64,000 bases of DNA, from NCBI GenBank assembly GCA_963573385.1, contig CAUYLG010070406.1:1-64000 (forward strand), read 5' to 3'. The notes beneath the pieces were generated by a model. It was not told the origin of the DNA. It worked only from the letters and a program-made list of their open reading frames with translations, and did not search any database. The stretch is from Cacajao melanocephalus (taxonomy: Eukaryota > Chordata > Mammalia > Primates > Pitheciidae). Shown here piece after piece: positions 24,761-57,724 of the stretch (within the stretch, counting starts at the first letter, position 1; each line of letters begins with the position of its first letter). The translations under genes were made by a program, and so were the position numbers.

Positions 24761-25266
24761 TGTGTTGTGACATGGTAAAAGCCCCATAAAACTGCGTACC
24801 TCAACCATACCTCAGCTTTCTGTTGAAACTGCTCTCTATAACCCAAACGTGACAGGCAAGCAGTCCAAACCCACGCCATCTTGGCCCCTGCGACTTGTCA
24901 TTTCCACCCTACCCAGACAATGTGTAAACAAATGCTTATTTTGACTTTTGTTAACCACTTAAGTAACAATCAGAATGTCAAAAGTCCCCAGGCCCTTGGA
25001 ATGTCCGGAACCCCGCACCCTCATCTCCGCCCAGGAGGTGATTTACAGAATCTACTAGCCCTTGGAATGTCTGAAGCCCCTTACCCCCACCCCCGCCCCT
25101 CACCCTCACTCCCGAGGTGGTTGTACGGGTATAAAAGGTCTTGACACCCTCCTTTCGGGGCCACAGGTTGGAGAGATGCGAGTCCTCCGTGGCCGCCGGC
25201 AATAAAGACCCTGCAATTTGGCCTACTTTTGTCTTGGTGTTGACTTTCTATGCTCATTCCACTACA
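24761..25266 (+). mobile_element. ERV LTR, right member of an inverted pair
   Basis: It starts TGTGTTGTGACATGG and ends CATTCCACTACA, with TATA-like GGGTATAAAAGG near 25130 and CAATAAAGACC near 25200. It is highly similar to the reverse complement of 23826-24360, including the GGCAAGCAGTCCAAACCC and CGCCCAGGAGGTGATTTAC stretches. Confidence 0.75.
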
Positions 25267-25329
25267 GCAGTGTTAACAATGTGGATGAAATTCATCCTAA
25301 ATTTGTCTGGTAATTGGGGCGGCTAATTG

Positions 25330-25865
25330 CTTTTATCCAAAGGAAAAAAATTCTTATATCTTTTTGGCAGGCAGGAAGTTTTAGTTTAGAAGCAGGTGCC
25401 TCGGGAGATAGAAGTGTGCTATTGATGCAGGTAAGTGCCATCATTGGGGATTCACCCAGGAAAGAATTCAGCTAGGGTGTTACACAAGGATCTTTCATTG
25501 AACCAGAGCCACTCCTTCCACAGTACAACTAAAACCTAGGCAGTGCCCAGAATCAGCATTTTGTGCTGTTGGTTAGCTGTATCTATACCCACTTTTAATT
25601 ACCTGTAAATTAAAAGGTGTGCCATGCAGAACTTTCTAGAAAAGAGGCTGTAACTTCCAGATTGTTGTTATGGAAATGAATGTTAACTTTCATGTTGTTG
25701 CCATGGTACTTATAAACTGTCATGGCGCTGGGAGGAGTGTCTTAATGCTAATGAACAAGGAGGGCAATTAGAGATGTCTTTTGGTGCCATCTGCTGGTTG
25801 TGGCTGGTTTCTTCACTTTATCCTGTCGGGACCGGGAAATATGTCCTGCCCAGTCTCCTACCTCA
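25330..25865. other. Old LTR-like sequence, unassigned
   Basis: This gene-free stretch contains TGTTGTTATGGAAATGAATG, TTGTTGCCATGG and CATCTGCTGGTT motifs seen in old ERV LTRs. No coding frame of interest. Confidence 0.3.
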
Positions 25866-26025
25866 CTATGGTCTGAATGTTGTATGTCGTATGTGTCCTT
25901 CTCCCACCCCACCACCACCCTGCAAAGCCAAACGCTTAAATCTTAACCCCGGAGGTGATGATATTAGGAGGTGAGGCCTTAGGGCGGGGCCTTCATTAAT
26001 GGATTTACTAGCAAGCTTGTTCAAG
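25866..26025 (+). mobile_element. MLT1-type LTR 5' fragment
   Basis: It begins TATGGTCTGAATGTTG and contains GGTGATGATATTAGGAGGTG and GGGGCCTTCATTAATGG, matching the 5' part of an MLT1 LTR in plus orientation. Confidence 0.55.
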
Positions 26026-26559
26026 CCACCTTTTTGCTGTTGTTGTCCTGTTTTGTTGTTTTGTTTTGTTTTAGGCTTGTAGCAGCCTGAAGCCATGGTT
26101 TTTAGTTTCTGTCTCTAGTGATAACTGGAAAAGAGGGATGAGAAAGGGGCTTTACTGGCCCAACCAGAAACAGAAACTAACAACCCATAATGGTATTCTT
26201 GGACACCCCTGTATGGGATTGGCCATGGAGACATTCTCACCCCTTCTTCTTCTTTTTTTTTTTTGTAGAGATGGGGTTTCACCATGTTGGTCAGGCTGGT
26301 CTCAATCTCTTGACCGTGCAATCTGCCTGCCTCAGCCCCCCAGAGGGCTGAGATTACAGGCGTGAGCCACTGCGTCTGGCCCTCTCATCCTTCTATCATG
26401 TGATTATGAGATATGAGGTAGGGAATGTCTTTTTGTTTAAGGAGGTACTGTTCTGAATGTTCACGTTGATTCCCACTGAAGACGTTAAACTCTAGAGTCT
26501 GTGGGAAAAGGAAGAAGCTTAATTGAATGTATTTCTTAAGAGCCCTGGGTGCTGGGCTT

Positions 26560-28156
<1,597 letters not shown>

Positions 28157-28489
28157 TTAGCTGCATGTGGTGGTGGGTGCCTGTAGTCCCAGCTACTCAG
28201 GAGGCTGAGGTGGAAGAATCGCTTGAGTCCAGGAGTTTCAGACTAAAATGTACTATAATTGTGCCATTGCACACTAGTCTGGGTGAAAGAGCAAGACTTT
28301 CTCTAAAAAGAAGAAAAAGAAAAAAAGAAAGGAAATCGGCTGGGCGTGGTGGCTCATGCCTGTAATCCAAGCACTTTGGAGGCCAAGGCGGGCAGATCAC
28401 CTGAGGTCAGGAGTTCAAGACCAGCCTGACCAACATGGTGAAACCCTGTCTTTAAATAAAAAAAGAAAAAAAAAAGAAATATACATCAG

Positions 28490-28742
28490 ACAATATTGCT
28501 CCAGTAACTCAGACTTTTCTGTGACTTTGCATTGCACTCATAGTAAAACCCAAAATTTTTAGTTGTTCTCATGGCCCCATATCATCTGACTGCTAATTCT
28601 CTCACTTCCTTCCTGCTAGTCTCCATGATGTCCAACTCACTTAAACCGTTTCAGACACTGGGCTTCTGCTGTTGCAGAAGCATTATCCTGCCTCAGGGCC
28701 CTTACACTTGCTATTCTGTCTTTTCTTGGAAATTAACAGACA
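28490..28742 (-). mobile_element. L2-like fragment
   Basis: CTGCCTCAGGGCCCTTACACTTGC and CCTGCTAGTCTCCATGATGTCC resemble antisense L2 3' sequence. Confidence 0.4.
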
Positions 28743-29672
28743 TGACTGGGCACAGTGGCTCATGCCTGTAATCCCAGCACTTTGGGAGGCTGAGGCAAGT
28801 GGATCACCTAAGGTCAGAAGTTTGAGACCAGACTGGCCAACATGGTGAAACCCTGTCTCCATTAAAAATGCAACAATTAACCAGGTGTGGTGGTGGGCCC
28901 CTGTAATCCCAGCTACTTAGGAGGCTGAGGCAGGAGAATAGCGTGAACCAGGGAGACAGAGGTTGCAGTCTGCCGAGATTGTGCCACTGCACTCCAGCCT
29001 GGGCAACAGGGTGACTTTGTCCAAGACAAAATGGAAGAAATTAACAGACATTCCTAAATTCCTTCAGTCATTTCCTGGAGATGAAGTGGAAATACTGTAT
29101 GTAGATGACTCTGAGTCTCAGTTTTCTCATCTGTCAAACTGTCCAACACCTCCATCCCCACCCCAAGCAGTAAGCAAGTATTAGAATCCAAAGGTATAAT
29201 ATAATGGAATAGGAAAATGTCTTTTTTTTTAAGCTGGAGTCCTCTGTTGCCCAGACTGGAGCGCAGTGGCATGATCTGGGCTCACCACAATTTGAACTGA
29301 CCCGGGTTCAAGCAATTCTTATGCCTCAGCCACTGGAATAGTTGGAATTAAGGCAGGAACCGCCACACCGGCCAATTTTTGTACTTTTAGTGGAGATGGG
29401 GTTTCACCACGTTGGCCAGACTGGTCTTGAACTCCTGACTTCAGGTTATCCGCTCGCATTAGCCTCACAATGTGCTGGAATTACAGGCATGAGGAAAATG
29501 GTTTTGCAAGTGACAACTTTCCAATAGGGAAGGAAGGTTTAAAGGTTAGTTTCAGCTCGGCGCAGTGACTCACGCCTGTAATCCCAGCACTTTGGGAGGC
29601 CGAGGCGGGCGGATCACGAGGTCAGGAGTTCGAGGCCAGCCTGACCAACCTGGTGAAACCCCGTCTCTACTA

Positions 29673-29998
<326 letters not shown>

Positions 29999-30140
29999 TC
30001 AAAACACAGGAACTGGCCGGCGCGGTGGCTCACTCCTGTAATCCCAGCACTTAGGGAGGCCGAAGAGGGCAGATCATCTGAGTTCGGGATCTCGAGACCA
30101 GCCTGACAAACATAGAGAAACCCCATCTGTACTAAAACTA

Positions 30141-30378
<238 letters not shown>

Positions 30379-30886
30379 TTATTTTTTCCTTTTTTTTTTT
30401 TTGAGTTGGAGTCTCTCTCTGTTACCCAGGCTGGAATGCAGTGACGCGATCTTGGCTCACTGAAAACTCCGCCCTCGGGGTTCAAGCAATTCTTCTGCCT
30501 CAGCCTCCAGAGTAGCTGGGATTACAAGCACGCACCACCATGCCTGGCTAACATTTTGTATTTTAAGTAGCGATGCTAACTTTTTGTATTTTTAGTAGAG
30601 TGCGCCCGAGTTATTTATTTTTTCTTTTTTAAATTTAAATTTAAATTTTTTATAGAGACAGGGTCTCTCTATGTTGCCCAGGCTGGTCTAGAACTCCTGG
30701 GCCCGAAGAATCCTGCCTCAGCCCCACCCACTGGGCGTTCTCAGTCTCCCAGTCCCGCCTTCTAGGGCTGGTCTTCATTCGAGGCCACGCCCCCAGGTCT
30801 GTCTGATAAGAAACCGTTTATAATCCATCCTCTCTGAAGCCTAGTATCTGAAGGCTTCCTCTGCAAATAAGAACGTGGGTCTCCTA

Positions 30887-31084
<198 letters not shown>

Positions 31085-31198
31085 TCAAAAAAAAAAAAAA
31101 AAAAAAAAAGAATTTGGGTCTCCACAACCTTGAGGCCGTCTCTCAAAAAAAAGAAAAAAAAAGTTTTAATCTCTCTATAAGCCGTAAGCCCCACCCCT

Positions 31199-31436
31199 AC
31201 CTCACCCCAGCCCTCGCTTTGAGCTGTCCTGCCATACTGGACCAAACCAATGTATTTCTTAAATGTATTTGAAGTCTCATGTCTCCCTAAAATGTATAAA
31301 ACCATCTGCACCCCAATCACCTTGGGCACATGTTCTCCAGACCTCTTGAGGGCTGTGTCATGGGCTATGGTCACTCATTTGGCTCAGAATGAATCTCTTC
31401 AAATATTTTAGAGTTTGACACTTTTCGTCGGCATTG
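31199..31436 (+). mobile_element. ERV LTR fragment, plus-sense member of a second inverted pair
   Basis: It contains GGACCAAACCAATGTATTTC, GTCTCATGTCTCCCT, AATGTATAAAACCA and the ending AATCTCTTCAAATATTTT. The same order occurs in reverse complement at 32496-32728. Confidence 0.6.
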
Positions 31437-31439
31437 CTT

Positions 31440-32135
31440 AGGCTGGCATTGAATTCCTGGGCTCAAGCTGTAATCGCCGGAGGGACTCTTCCTGCCCACA
31501 CTGCATAAAGAAAGACTATGGCGTTGTAGTAGAGGAAGAGTTTAGTAGACATGAGGCCGGCCACACCAGGTGGGAGTCGGAGTTTCTACTCAGATCATCT
31601 CAAAGCTCCTGGGTTAGGAGTTTTTCAAAGACAGTTTGAGCGAAGGGGTGGGAGTGGCCGGGTAACAGGTGCTTGCTGCAGATTGGTTGGGGCAGAGATG
31701 AAATCATAGGACGTGGAAGCCGTCCTCTGCAAGCTGAATCGATTCTGGGTGGGGCCACAGGAGCAGAGTTGGCGGGTCCATGTGGAGCATACTGAGAGGT
31801 TATCTCAAAAGGCCAATCTGGGGTTCTGCAATGGTGATGTTATTTGCAGGAGTAATTGGGGAAGTTACTCCTCAATTCCTCTCATAACCTCTGGAATAGT
31901 AGCTGACATTTATGTCTGTGCCTTATCAGGAAGCAGGGTCCTCTCTTCCCCACAGCCTGATGGCCTCCCATTAGCTTTACCAAAGCGGCTGAGTTTTGGA
32001 AAAGCTTGTTATCATTTTAACTATAGCCTAAATGTTCCTTAAAGTTTCCTCAGCTCAATAGCCCAGGAAATATTAAGGGAAAGGGAAGATGGGGAGTGGG
32101 TTAGCTCAGATCTCTTTCACTGTCATAATTTTCTA
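31440..32135. other. Repeat-like DNA between the inverted LTR fragments, unassigned
   Basis: About 700 bases without Alu. They look like antisense retroviral LTR or internal sequence (CTGCATAAAGAAAGACTATG, CCTCAGCTCAATAGCCC), but I cannot assign a family or see a coding region that belongs to a gene. Confidence 0.3.
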
Positions 32136-32495
32136 ATATATAGATATATATTTATATATATTTTTTTAAAGACGGGGTTTCACCATGTTGGTCAGGCTGG
32201 TCTTGAACTCCCGACTTCAGGCGATATGCCAGCCTTGGCCTCCAAAGTGCTTGGATTACAGGTGTAAGCCACCACGCCCGGCCTCTGATACATATTTTTT
32301 TGAGACAGGGTCTCACTCTGTTACCCAGGCTAGAGTGCAGAGGTGAAATCACAGCTCACTGCAGCTGCGACCTTCCCAGACACACATGACCCACCCATTC
32401 TGGAGTTCATTCATCCTCACACATTCATGCTGGAATTACAGGCATGAGCCACCTCTAAGGGCCTGATATCATTGTTGCAAAGGCGATGGTCAATG

Positions 32496-32728
32496 AAGAG
32501 TCAAACTCTGTAAAATATTTGAAGAGATTTATTCTGAGCCACATATAAATGACCATGGTGCCTGACACAGCCCTCAGGAGGTCCTAAGAGCACGTGACAA
32601 AGGTGGTTGCGGTGCAGCTTGGTTTTATATATTTAAGGGAGACATGAGACGTCAATCAATCAGATTTAATAAATACATCGGTTTGGTCCAGAAAAGCAGG
32701 TCAACTCAAAGCGGGAAGCTTCCACACT
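32496..32728 (-). mobile_element. ERV LTR fragment, minus-sense member of the second inverted pair
   Basis: The plus strand shows AAATATTTGAAGAGATTTATT, TTTTATATATTTAAGGGAGA, CATGAGACGTC and CGGTTTGGTCC, the reverse complement of the 31.2 kb copy. An AATAAA is present on the minus strand. Confidence 0.6.
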
Positions 32729-33894
32729 ATAGGTAAATTTAAACATTTTCTAGTTGACAATTGGTTGACTTTGTCTAAAGACCTGGGATCGATAGAAAGG
32801 ATTTGTCTGGGGCCAGGCGCCATGGCTCACACCTGTAATCCTAGCATTTTGGGAAGCCCAGGCAGGCAGATCGCTTCAGCCCAAAAGTTTGAGACCAGCC
32901 TGGGCAACATGGTGAGACCCCATCTCTACAGAAAAAAGAAAAATTAGCTGGGCATGGTGGCATGTGCCTATAGCCCCAGGTACTTGTGAGACTGAGTGGA
33001 TAAGAAACAGAAAGACTTGAGCCCCGGAGGTCAAGGCTGAAGTGAGCCGTGTTGGTGCCACTGCCCTCTGGCCTGGGCAACAAAACAAGACCCTGTTTCG
33101 AATTTTTTTTTTTTTTTAAAAGAATGTTTAGGCCAAATTAACCCTCCAGAACAGGCAAGAATGTGAAGCGTGTCATAGCCTATAATTTGTGCGATAACAT
33201 CAAGGTCGCTTTGCTCCAAGGGCAGGATCTATAGCGAGTACATGTTCTTATATAATCCAAGTTGTCTTAGGAACAATAAATAAAGCAGAAACTCTGGCTG
33301 GGCACAGTGGCTCATGCCTGGAATCCTAGCACTTGAGGAGGCCAAGGCAGGCAGATGGCTTGAGCCCAAGAGTTCAAGACCAGCCTGGGTAACATGTTTC
33401 CAAAAAAAAAAAAAAAAAAAAAAAAGCCAGGCATGGTAGTGTGTGCCTGTAGTCTCAGTTACTTGGGAAGCTGAGGTGAGGTGAGAGGATTGCTTGAGCC
33501 CAGGTGAGGGAGGTTGCAGTGAGTAGAGATTGGGCCAGTGCACTCCAGCCTGAGGGACAGAACAAGACTCTTGTCTCAAAAAAAAAAAAAAGGAGGCCAA
33601 GCATGATGGCTCACGCCTGTAATCCCAGCACTTTGGGAGGCTGAAGTGGCAGATCATGAAGTCAGGAGTTTGAGACCAGTCTGGCCAACATGGTGAAACC
33701 TCATCTCTACTAAAAATACAAAAATTGGCCAGGTGTGGTGGCAGGTTGCCTGCAATCCCAGCTACTTGGGAAGCTGAGGCAGGAGAATTGCTTGAACCTG
33801 TGAGGTGGAGGTTGCAGTGAGCTGAGACTGCATTCCACCTTGGGCAACAGAGCGAGACTCTGTCTCAAAAAAAAAAATGACTTAGGTTTTACTT

Positions 33895-34025
33895 TACTAC
33901 ATTGCTTTGGGCAATTTAACTTCTCTGTGCCTCAGTTCCCTCATCTCTACCTCCCTGGGTGGGCTGCTGATAGGAATCCACGCATGAAACACTGAGCACA
34001 GTGCCTGACACATAAGAAACACGCA
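33895..34025 (+). mobile_element. MIR fragment
   Basis: GGGCAATTTAACTTCTCTGTG, CCTCAGTTCCCTCATCT and CAGTGCCTGACACATAAG follow the MIR core order. Confidence 0.7.
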
Positions 34026-35734
34026 GAAGGGTGGGTGTGGTGGCTCACACCGGTAATCTTACCACTCTGGGAGGCTAAAGCAGGAAGACCACTTGAACCA
34101 AGGAGTTTTTCCCCTGGAGTTGTTCCAGGTTGGGGCATCAGCAGTGCACTTCCAGAACCACCTGCAGAGTCCAGCACAGTGCTGGTGTCGTCACCCATCA
34201 TATTCTCCCAAACTGATCCCAGCTCTCCAGACACTTTGAGACTTCTCCAATCTCTATGTTTCTACCTGATTCAACCCAGCCCCCAGCTGTCCTGGGCTGG
34301 AGCTACCAGGGTTGGTCACAGCACTGGACAATCAGACCCTGCCTAGGGCCACATGAGGGGCACACTCATACCCTAGTCCTCATGTGGCCAGATGGAGAAG
34401 GAATTTCAGGTGAGGTGGCTCATGCCTGTAATCCCAGGACTTTGGGAGGCCAAGGCAGGAGAATCATTTGCACTCAGGAGTTATAGACCAGCCTGGGCAA
34501 CACAGTGAGACCCCATCACTACAAAAAATAAAAAATTAGCCAGGTGTGGTGACACACTCCTGTGGTCCCAGATACTTGGCAGGCTGAAGTAGGATGGCTT
34601 GAGCCCAGGAGTTTGAGACCAGCCTGGGCAACATAAGGAGACTTCTGTCTCGATTTATGTATGTATTTATTTATTTTTGAAACAGTCTCATTCTCACCCA
34701 GGCTGGAGTGCGGTGATGTGATCTCAGCTGTCTGCAACCTCCCCCTCCAGGGTTCAAGCAATTCTCCCGATTCAGCCTCCTGAGTAGCTGAGATTACAGG
34801 CATATGCCATCAAGTCCAGCTAATTTTTGTATTTTTAGTAGAGAAGAGGTTTCACCATGTTGGCCAGGCTGGTCTCTAACTCCTGACCTCAGGTGATCCC
34901 CTGCTTCAATGTCCCAAAGTGCTGGGATTACAAGCATGAGACACTGTGCCCGGCCCGTCTCTATTAAAAAAAAAAAAGAGCGAGAGAGAGAGAAAGAGAG
35001 CGAGAGAAGGAATTTCTACTGCAACCCGCAACTCTGAGTGGGAAGAGCATGGGAGAAACATCTCCAGCTCTTCTTCTCTGATGAGTGAGCTTAGAATAAG
35101 AAACCAAGTGTACTCAGCTCAGCCCTCTTCTCCAACCTGGCGGTAACCACCAGACAAGGCACCCTGGCCTGCTGAGCAGGTGGTGAGCCCACAGAGCTGG
35201 GGCTTAGCCACACACAACAACGTTCATCTCACGGGTGGGCACTCCCGATCACGGTCTGACACCTGCCATCTTTCAAGTGGCTCAGGCTCAAAAGGCAGGA
35301 AAAGGAGTTGTTACTTACTGAACCCCTAAAACCTGAGCCATCTGCAAGGACCTACCCACTCTTGTCCCCATTATCTCCTTTTGTTTTTTTGAGACAGGTT
35401 CTCACTCTGTCGCCCAGGTGGGAGTGCAGTGGTGATCATAGCTCACTGAAACCTCTGAGTCCCAAGCTTAAGCGATCCCCCCACCTCAGCCTCCAGAATA
35501 GCTGGGATAGCAGGCAGTAGCTGGGTAGGTGCACACCACCACGCCTGGCTAATTTTTTTTGTAGAGATGGGTTTTCACCATGTTGCCCAAGCTGGTCTCG
35601 AACTCCTGAACTAAGTGATTCACCTACCTCAGACGCCCCAGGCTGGTCTTGAACTCCTGGGCTCAAGTGATCCAACCACCTTGGCTTCCTGAAGTACTGG
35701 GATTACAGATGTGAGCCACCATGCCTGGCCTCAA

Positions 35735-36275
<541 letters not shown>

Positions 36276-36299
36276 TTAAAACATGGATCGGTTTACCTG

Positions 36300-37064
36300 T
36301 TTGCTGTCCTGTCTTCTCTATGAGATCTACGAGGGCAGGGTCCTGTCAGTTTGTCACTGCTGTGGCCCCGGTTTCCCAGAACCTAGAACAGTGCCTGCAA
36401 AATAAGCGGAGCTTGAGAAACACTGGTTGAATGAATAAACTGAATACTTTTTGGGAAAAAAAATTTTTTTTTCTTTAATAGCAAAATAATATATGTCCTG
36501 GAAAAAACAGCATACAAAATACAGAAAATAGAATTGAGAACTTTTATAAGTATTTAAATCATCAAATTGCGAGTCTCCACTGCCATGTCTCTCAGCGTCT
36601 CTTGTGTGCGTGAAGGTATATAAACGGTATATAGGCGTGTGGGTATGCATGCACAGACAGTCCTTCTTGGGTACTCTTAAGGGGGCCCATTGGGTGCCCG
36701 TAAATCTTAACCTCACCCCTTCCTCATCCATCCTGTTCCTGAGGACGACCCTCAAGGTGACTCTTCATTGAGAGCCTCTGGAGGCTGAGAGCTTTTAGAG
36801 TAAGGCTTTACAATATAATCATGAGGTAGCTATGATTGTCCTTATTTCAGGATGTGTAGGCTTCTGAGAGGCTGATGATAGGACCAAGACCATACAGCTG
36901 GCAAACAGTGATTCCAATGGTCTGGAAGTCCCTGGGCCTCTGTCCTCTAAACCTGGGGCTTTCCGTTTCCTCAAGTCTGATTATCTGCCCTCTTCAAAGT
37001 GCTGCTCAGAGGGGCTGGGGCTCAACAATGAAAGCTGGGATGGGTCCTAGAGACGGTGGAGCAG
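36300..37064 (-). other. FBXL12 3' UTR region with L2 and MIR fragments
   Basis: This lies downstream of the FBXL12 stop. It contains an L2 3'-end fragment at about 36300-36445 (the GAGGGCAGGG..TAGAACAGTGCCTG pattern) and a MIR fragment at about 36800-36950. A minus-strand ATTAAA at 36479-36474 is a candidate polyadenylation signal; I saw no canonical AATAAA in a better position. The 3' end is inferred. Confidence 0.45.
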
Positions 37065-47733
<10,669 letters not shown>

Positions 47734-47870
47734 GATCCCGCCGACGCGCACTTCCGCTTCCGGTCAAGGAGACCCAAGGGGTCCTCCTGGGGGCGCCGAG
47801 GTGGGGTTGACAAGGCGGTAGCCGCGACCTCTCCCGTAACCCGCTGAGAAATTTGACTTTCCTCTCGCTG
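47734..47870 (-). promoter_or_regulatory. FBXL12 core promoter with tandem ETS motif
   Basis: Seventeen bases upstream of the FBXL12 ATG the plus strand reads ACTTCCGCTTCCGGT (47750-47764), two overlapping ETS/GABPA-type cores. The surroundings (47280-48160) are CpG-rich. The 5' UTR must be short if transcription starts near the motif. Confidence 0.65.
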
Positions 47871-47938
47871 GGAAGTGATTGGGTCCCAGGGCAGGACCAG
47901 CCGCATCCGCGGATGCGGACGGGCTCCAGCTGCGAATG

Positions 47939-48165
47939 GGGACCAGAACCCAGCCTGGAAAGCGTGGCTGTGGCAGTGAGAGGCCTGGGGGACGTGGCCG
48001 AGGCGTGATTTGGCCCCGATTGGGAAGTAAGACCAAGTCTGGAAGGCGGGCCTGGAGTGAGGCAAAGACGTTCGGAAGGCGTGGCTGGGGCGGGCGAGGC
48101 CGAGGGGCGGGACTAGAGATGAGAACCAAGCCTGGAAGGCGTGGCTGGAGGGGGCGAGGCCCCAT
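47939..48165. repeat. Degenerate ~90-bp GC-rich tandem repeat upstream of FBXL12
   Basis: Three related units begin at about 47941, 48031 and 48121 with GACCAGAACC, GACCAAGTCT and GAGAACCAAG, each followed by a TGGAAGGCGTGGCTG-like core. Further cores (47955, 48072, 48132) are followed by GGGCGAGGCC-type GC boxes. It could supply SP/KLF sites. Confidence 0.55.
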
Positions 48166-48358
48166 TTTCCTCTTTCAGCAGCACTCCTCATCCCTTTCCT
48201 AACTCCTCACCCCACAGCTCAGCACCAAGACCCTGTGCTTGGGCGATCTTTGAATCAAGCACTGAGAAATTAGAACTTTTTTGAAAAAAAGAACATTTTC
48301 TTTTCCACCCCCGCTGATTACAAAAGGAACATATGTTCAATGTTCTGGAAAAACACTA

Positions 48359-53639
<5,281 letters not shown>

Positions 53640-53640
<1 letters not shown>

Positions 53641-53720
53641 CACCCCCCGGCCAGGGGAGGGGCTTCCGGCTCCGCACTTTTACTTCCGCTTCCGGTTCCC
53701 GGCGTTAACTGCGGCCGGGG
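53640..53720 (+). promoter_or_regulatory. UBL5 promoter with tandem ETS motif
   Basis: A CpG-rich region spans about 53390-53980. ACTTCCGCTTCCGGT at 53682-53696 is identical to the motif at FBXL12. No TATA box is visible, as expected of a housekeeping promoter. Confidence 0.7.
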
Positions 53721-53773
53721 TTGAGCGCTCGGACGAGGAGCTAGTGGCGTCGGCAGGTTCGAGGCGATACGAG
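53700..53773 (+). other. UBL5: UBL5 non-coding exon 1 (5' boundary approximate)
   Basis: A GC-rich stretch ends at a strong donor ACGAG|GTGAGT at 53773/53774, just downstream of the ETS motif pair. The next acceptor is CCTGTGTAG at 54102-54110, followed by 11 untranslated bases and the ATG. The transcription start is inferred from the motif position. Confidence 0.7.
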
Positions 53774-54121
53774 GTGAGTGGGTCAAGCGGAGAGGCCCGA
53801 AGTCGGGGAAAGCTATCGCGACCCCGCCACCCAGGGTCTGGGGTCAGTGGCAGGTGAGGCCGTGGAGTTTTGCGGCCGGGCCTTCTGGCGGCGAGGAGCG
53901 GAGGCGCGGCTGCCTGGGGTTCGCGGTCTTGGGACGCGGGATTTGGGGCCTGAGAGTATTCGAGTCAGGGGGGTTGGGAGCAGAATGGAAGGCTCAGTAA
54001 TCGAGATTTTTAGGGCCTGGGATTGGGAGACTTGTAAGCTGCTGCTTCTTGGCCTGGGAGACCCCTGAAACTCTGACTCTGCTGCCTCCCACGCCCGCGT
54101 TCCTGTGTAGCTCCAGCTAGG

Positions 54122-56121
<2,000 letters not shown>

Positions 56122-56212
56122 ATGGGAATTCTCATCTTCCTGCTGCCCCATCCTCCTCTCCCATCCTCACCCCCCACACTGGGATAGATGCTTGTTTGTA
56201 AAAACCCACCTT

Positions 56213-56218
56213 AATAAA
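56213..56218 (+). terminator. UBL5 polyadenylation signal AATAAA
   Basis: This is the canonical hexamer 92 bases after the stop codon, followed by the T/GT-rich stretch TTGCTTTGTTGTTGTC, the usual downstream element. Confidence 0.85.
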
Positions 56219-56499
56219 GACTTAGATGTTGCTTTGTTGTTGTCTCTTTGCATGAGAGCTGTCTAGTGATGGGTAGATCGGTCGCTGTTTGGTCATCTCT
56301 GTATCATCAGTGTGCATCTGCTAAAATAAGGGTTCCAAATCAACTGGATCCATGAGGGCAGAGTAGATCAGCAGGCCGGGAGTCTGTGGGAGCCCAAAGA
56401 GAGCTCTGGGGTTTGCTGTGGGTGTGTGAAGGTCAACAGGCCCTAGGATTATAGTTACCCTAATAGGCCAAAGAGCCTCCAGGTAATGACAGTAGATAT

Positions 56500-56730
56500 A
56501 ATTGTTAGGAATACAGATTCTGAAATCACACAGACCATGTGTGGAATGTCAACTCTGCCACCAAACAGCTGAATGACCCTAGGCAAAGTCATTTAACCTC
56601 CGTAAGCCTTTACTTCCTTATCCACTGGAAATAATTGTGTTTACTTCATGTCTGCTTTCATTGGCATATTGTGAGGAGGTGTAGATGAGCAGAAAGCATG
56701 TTTAAGCATCCACAGTTCCTGGCATCTTTT
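56500..56730 (+). mobile_element. MIR element
   Basis: AACTCTGCCACCAAACAGCTG, then GCAAAGTCATTTAACCTCC and CAGTTCCTGGCA is the MIR order. It lies just downstream of UBL5. Confidence 0.7.
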
Positions 56731-56905
56731 TTTGTTTTGTTTTGTTTTTTTGTTTTGAGACAGGGTCTTACTCTGTTACCCAGGATGGAATGCAGTGGCT
56801 CGATCATAGCTCACTGCAGCCCTGAACTGGACTCACAATCCTCCTGAACCCGCCTCCCAAGTAGCTGGGAGCCTACGAATTTTTTTTTTTTCTTTTGAGA
56901 CGTAG

Positions 56906-57522
<617 letters not shown>

Positions 57523-57724
57523 TGACCTCAAGTCATCCAACCAACTTGGCCTCCCAAAGTGCTGGGATTACAGGTGTGAGCCACCTCACTTGGCATTTAA
57601 AAATTTTTTTGTAGAGACAAGGTCTCCCTATGTTGCCCAGGATGGTCTTGAACTCCTGGCCTCAGATGATCCTCCAGCCTTGGCCTCCCAAAGTACTGAG
57701 ATTATAGGCGTGAGCCATCAAGAC

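Larger units (their letters stand above)
23628..25330 (-). mobile_element. Antisense L1 3' region hosting the inverted LTRs
   Basis: GAATAATATTCCATGGTATG (23640), GGCTATTATGAATAATGG and TATATCCAAAAGTGTGATTG precede the left LTR; ACCACTGCCATACTGG follows it. The piece then carries an Alu (24455-24744) and the right LTR. Confidence 0.55.
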
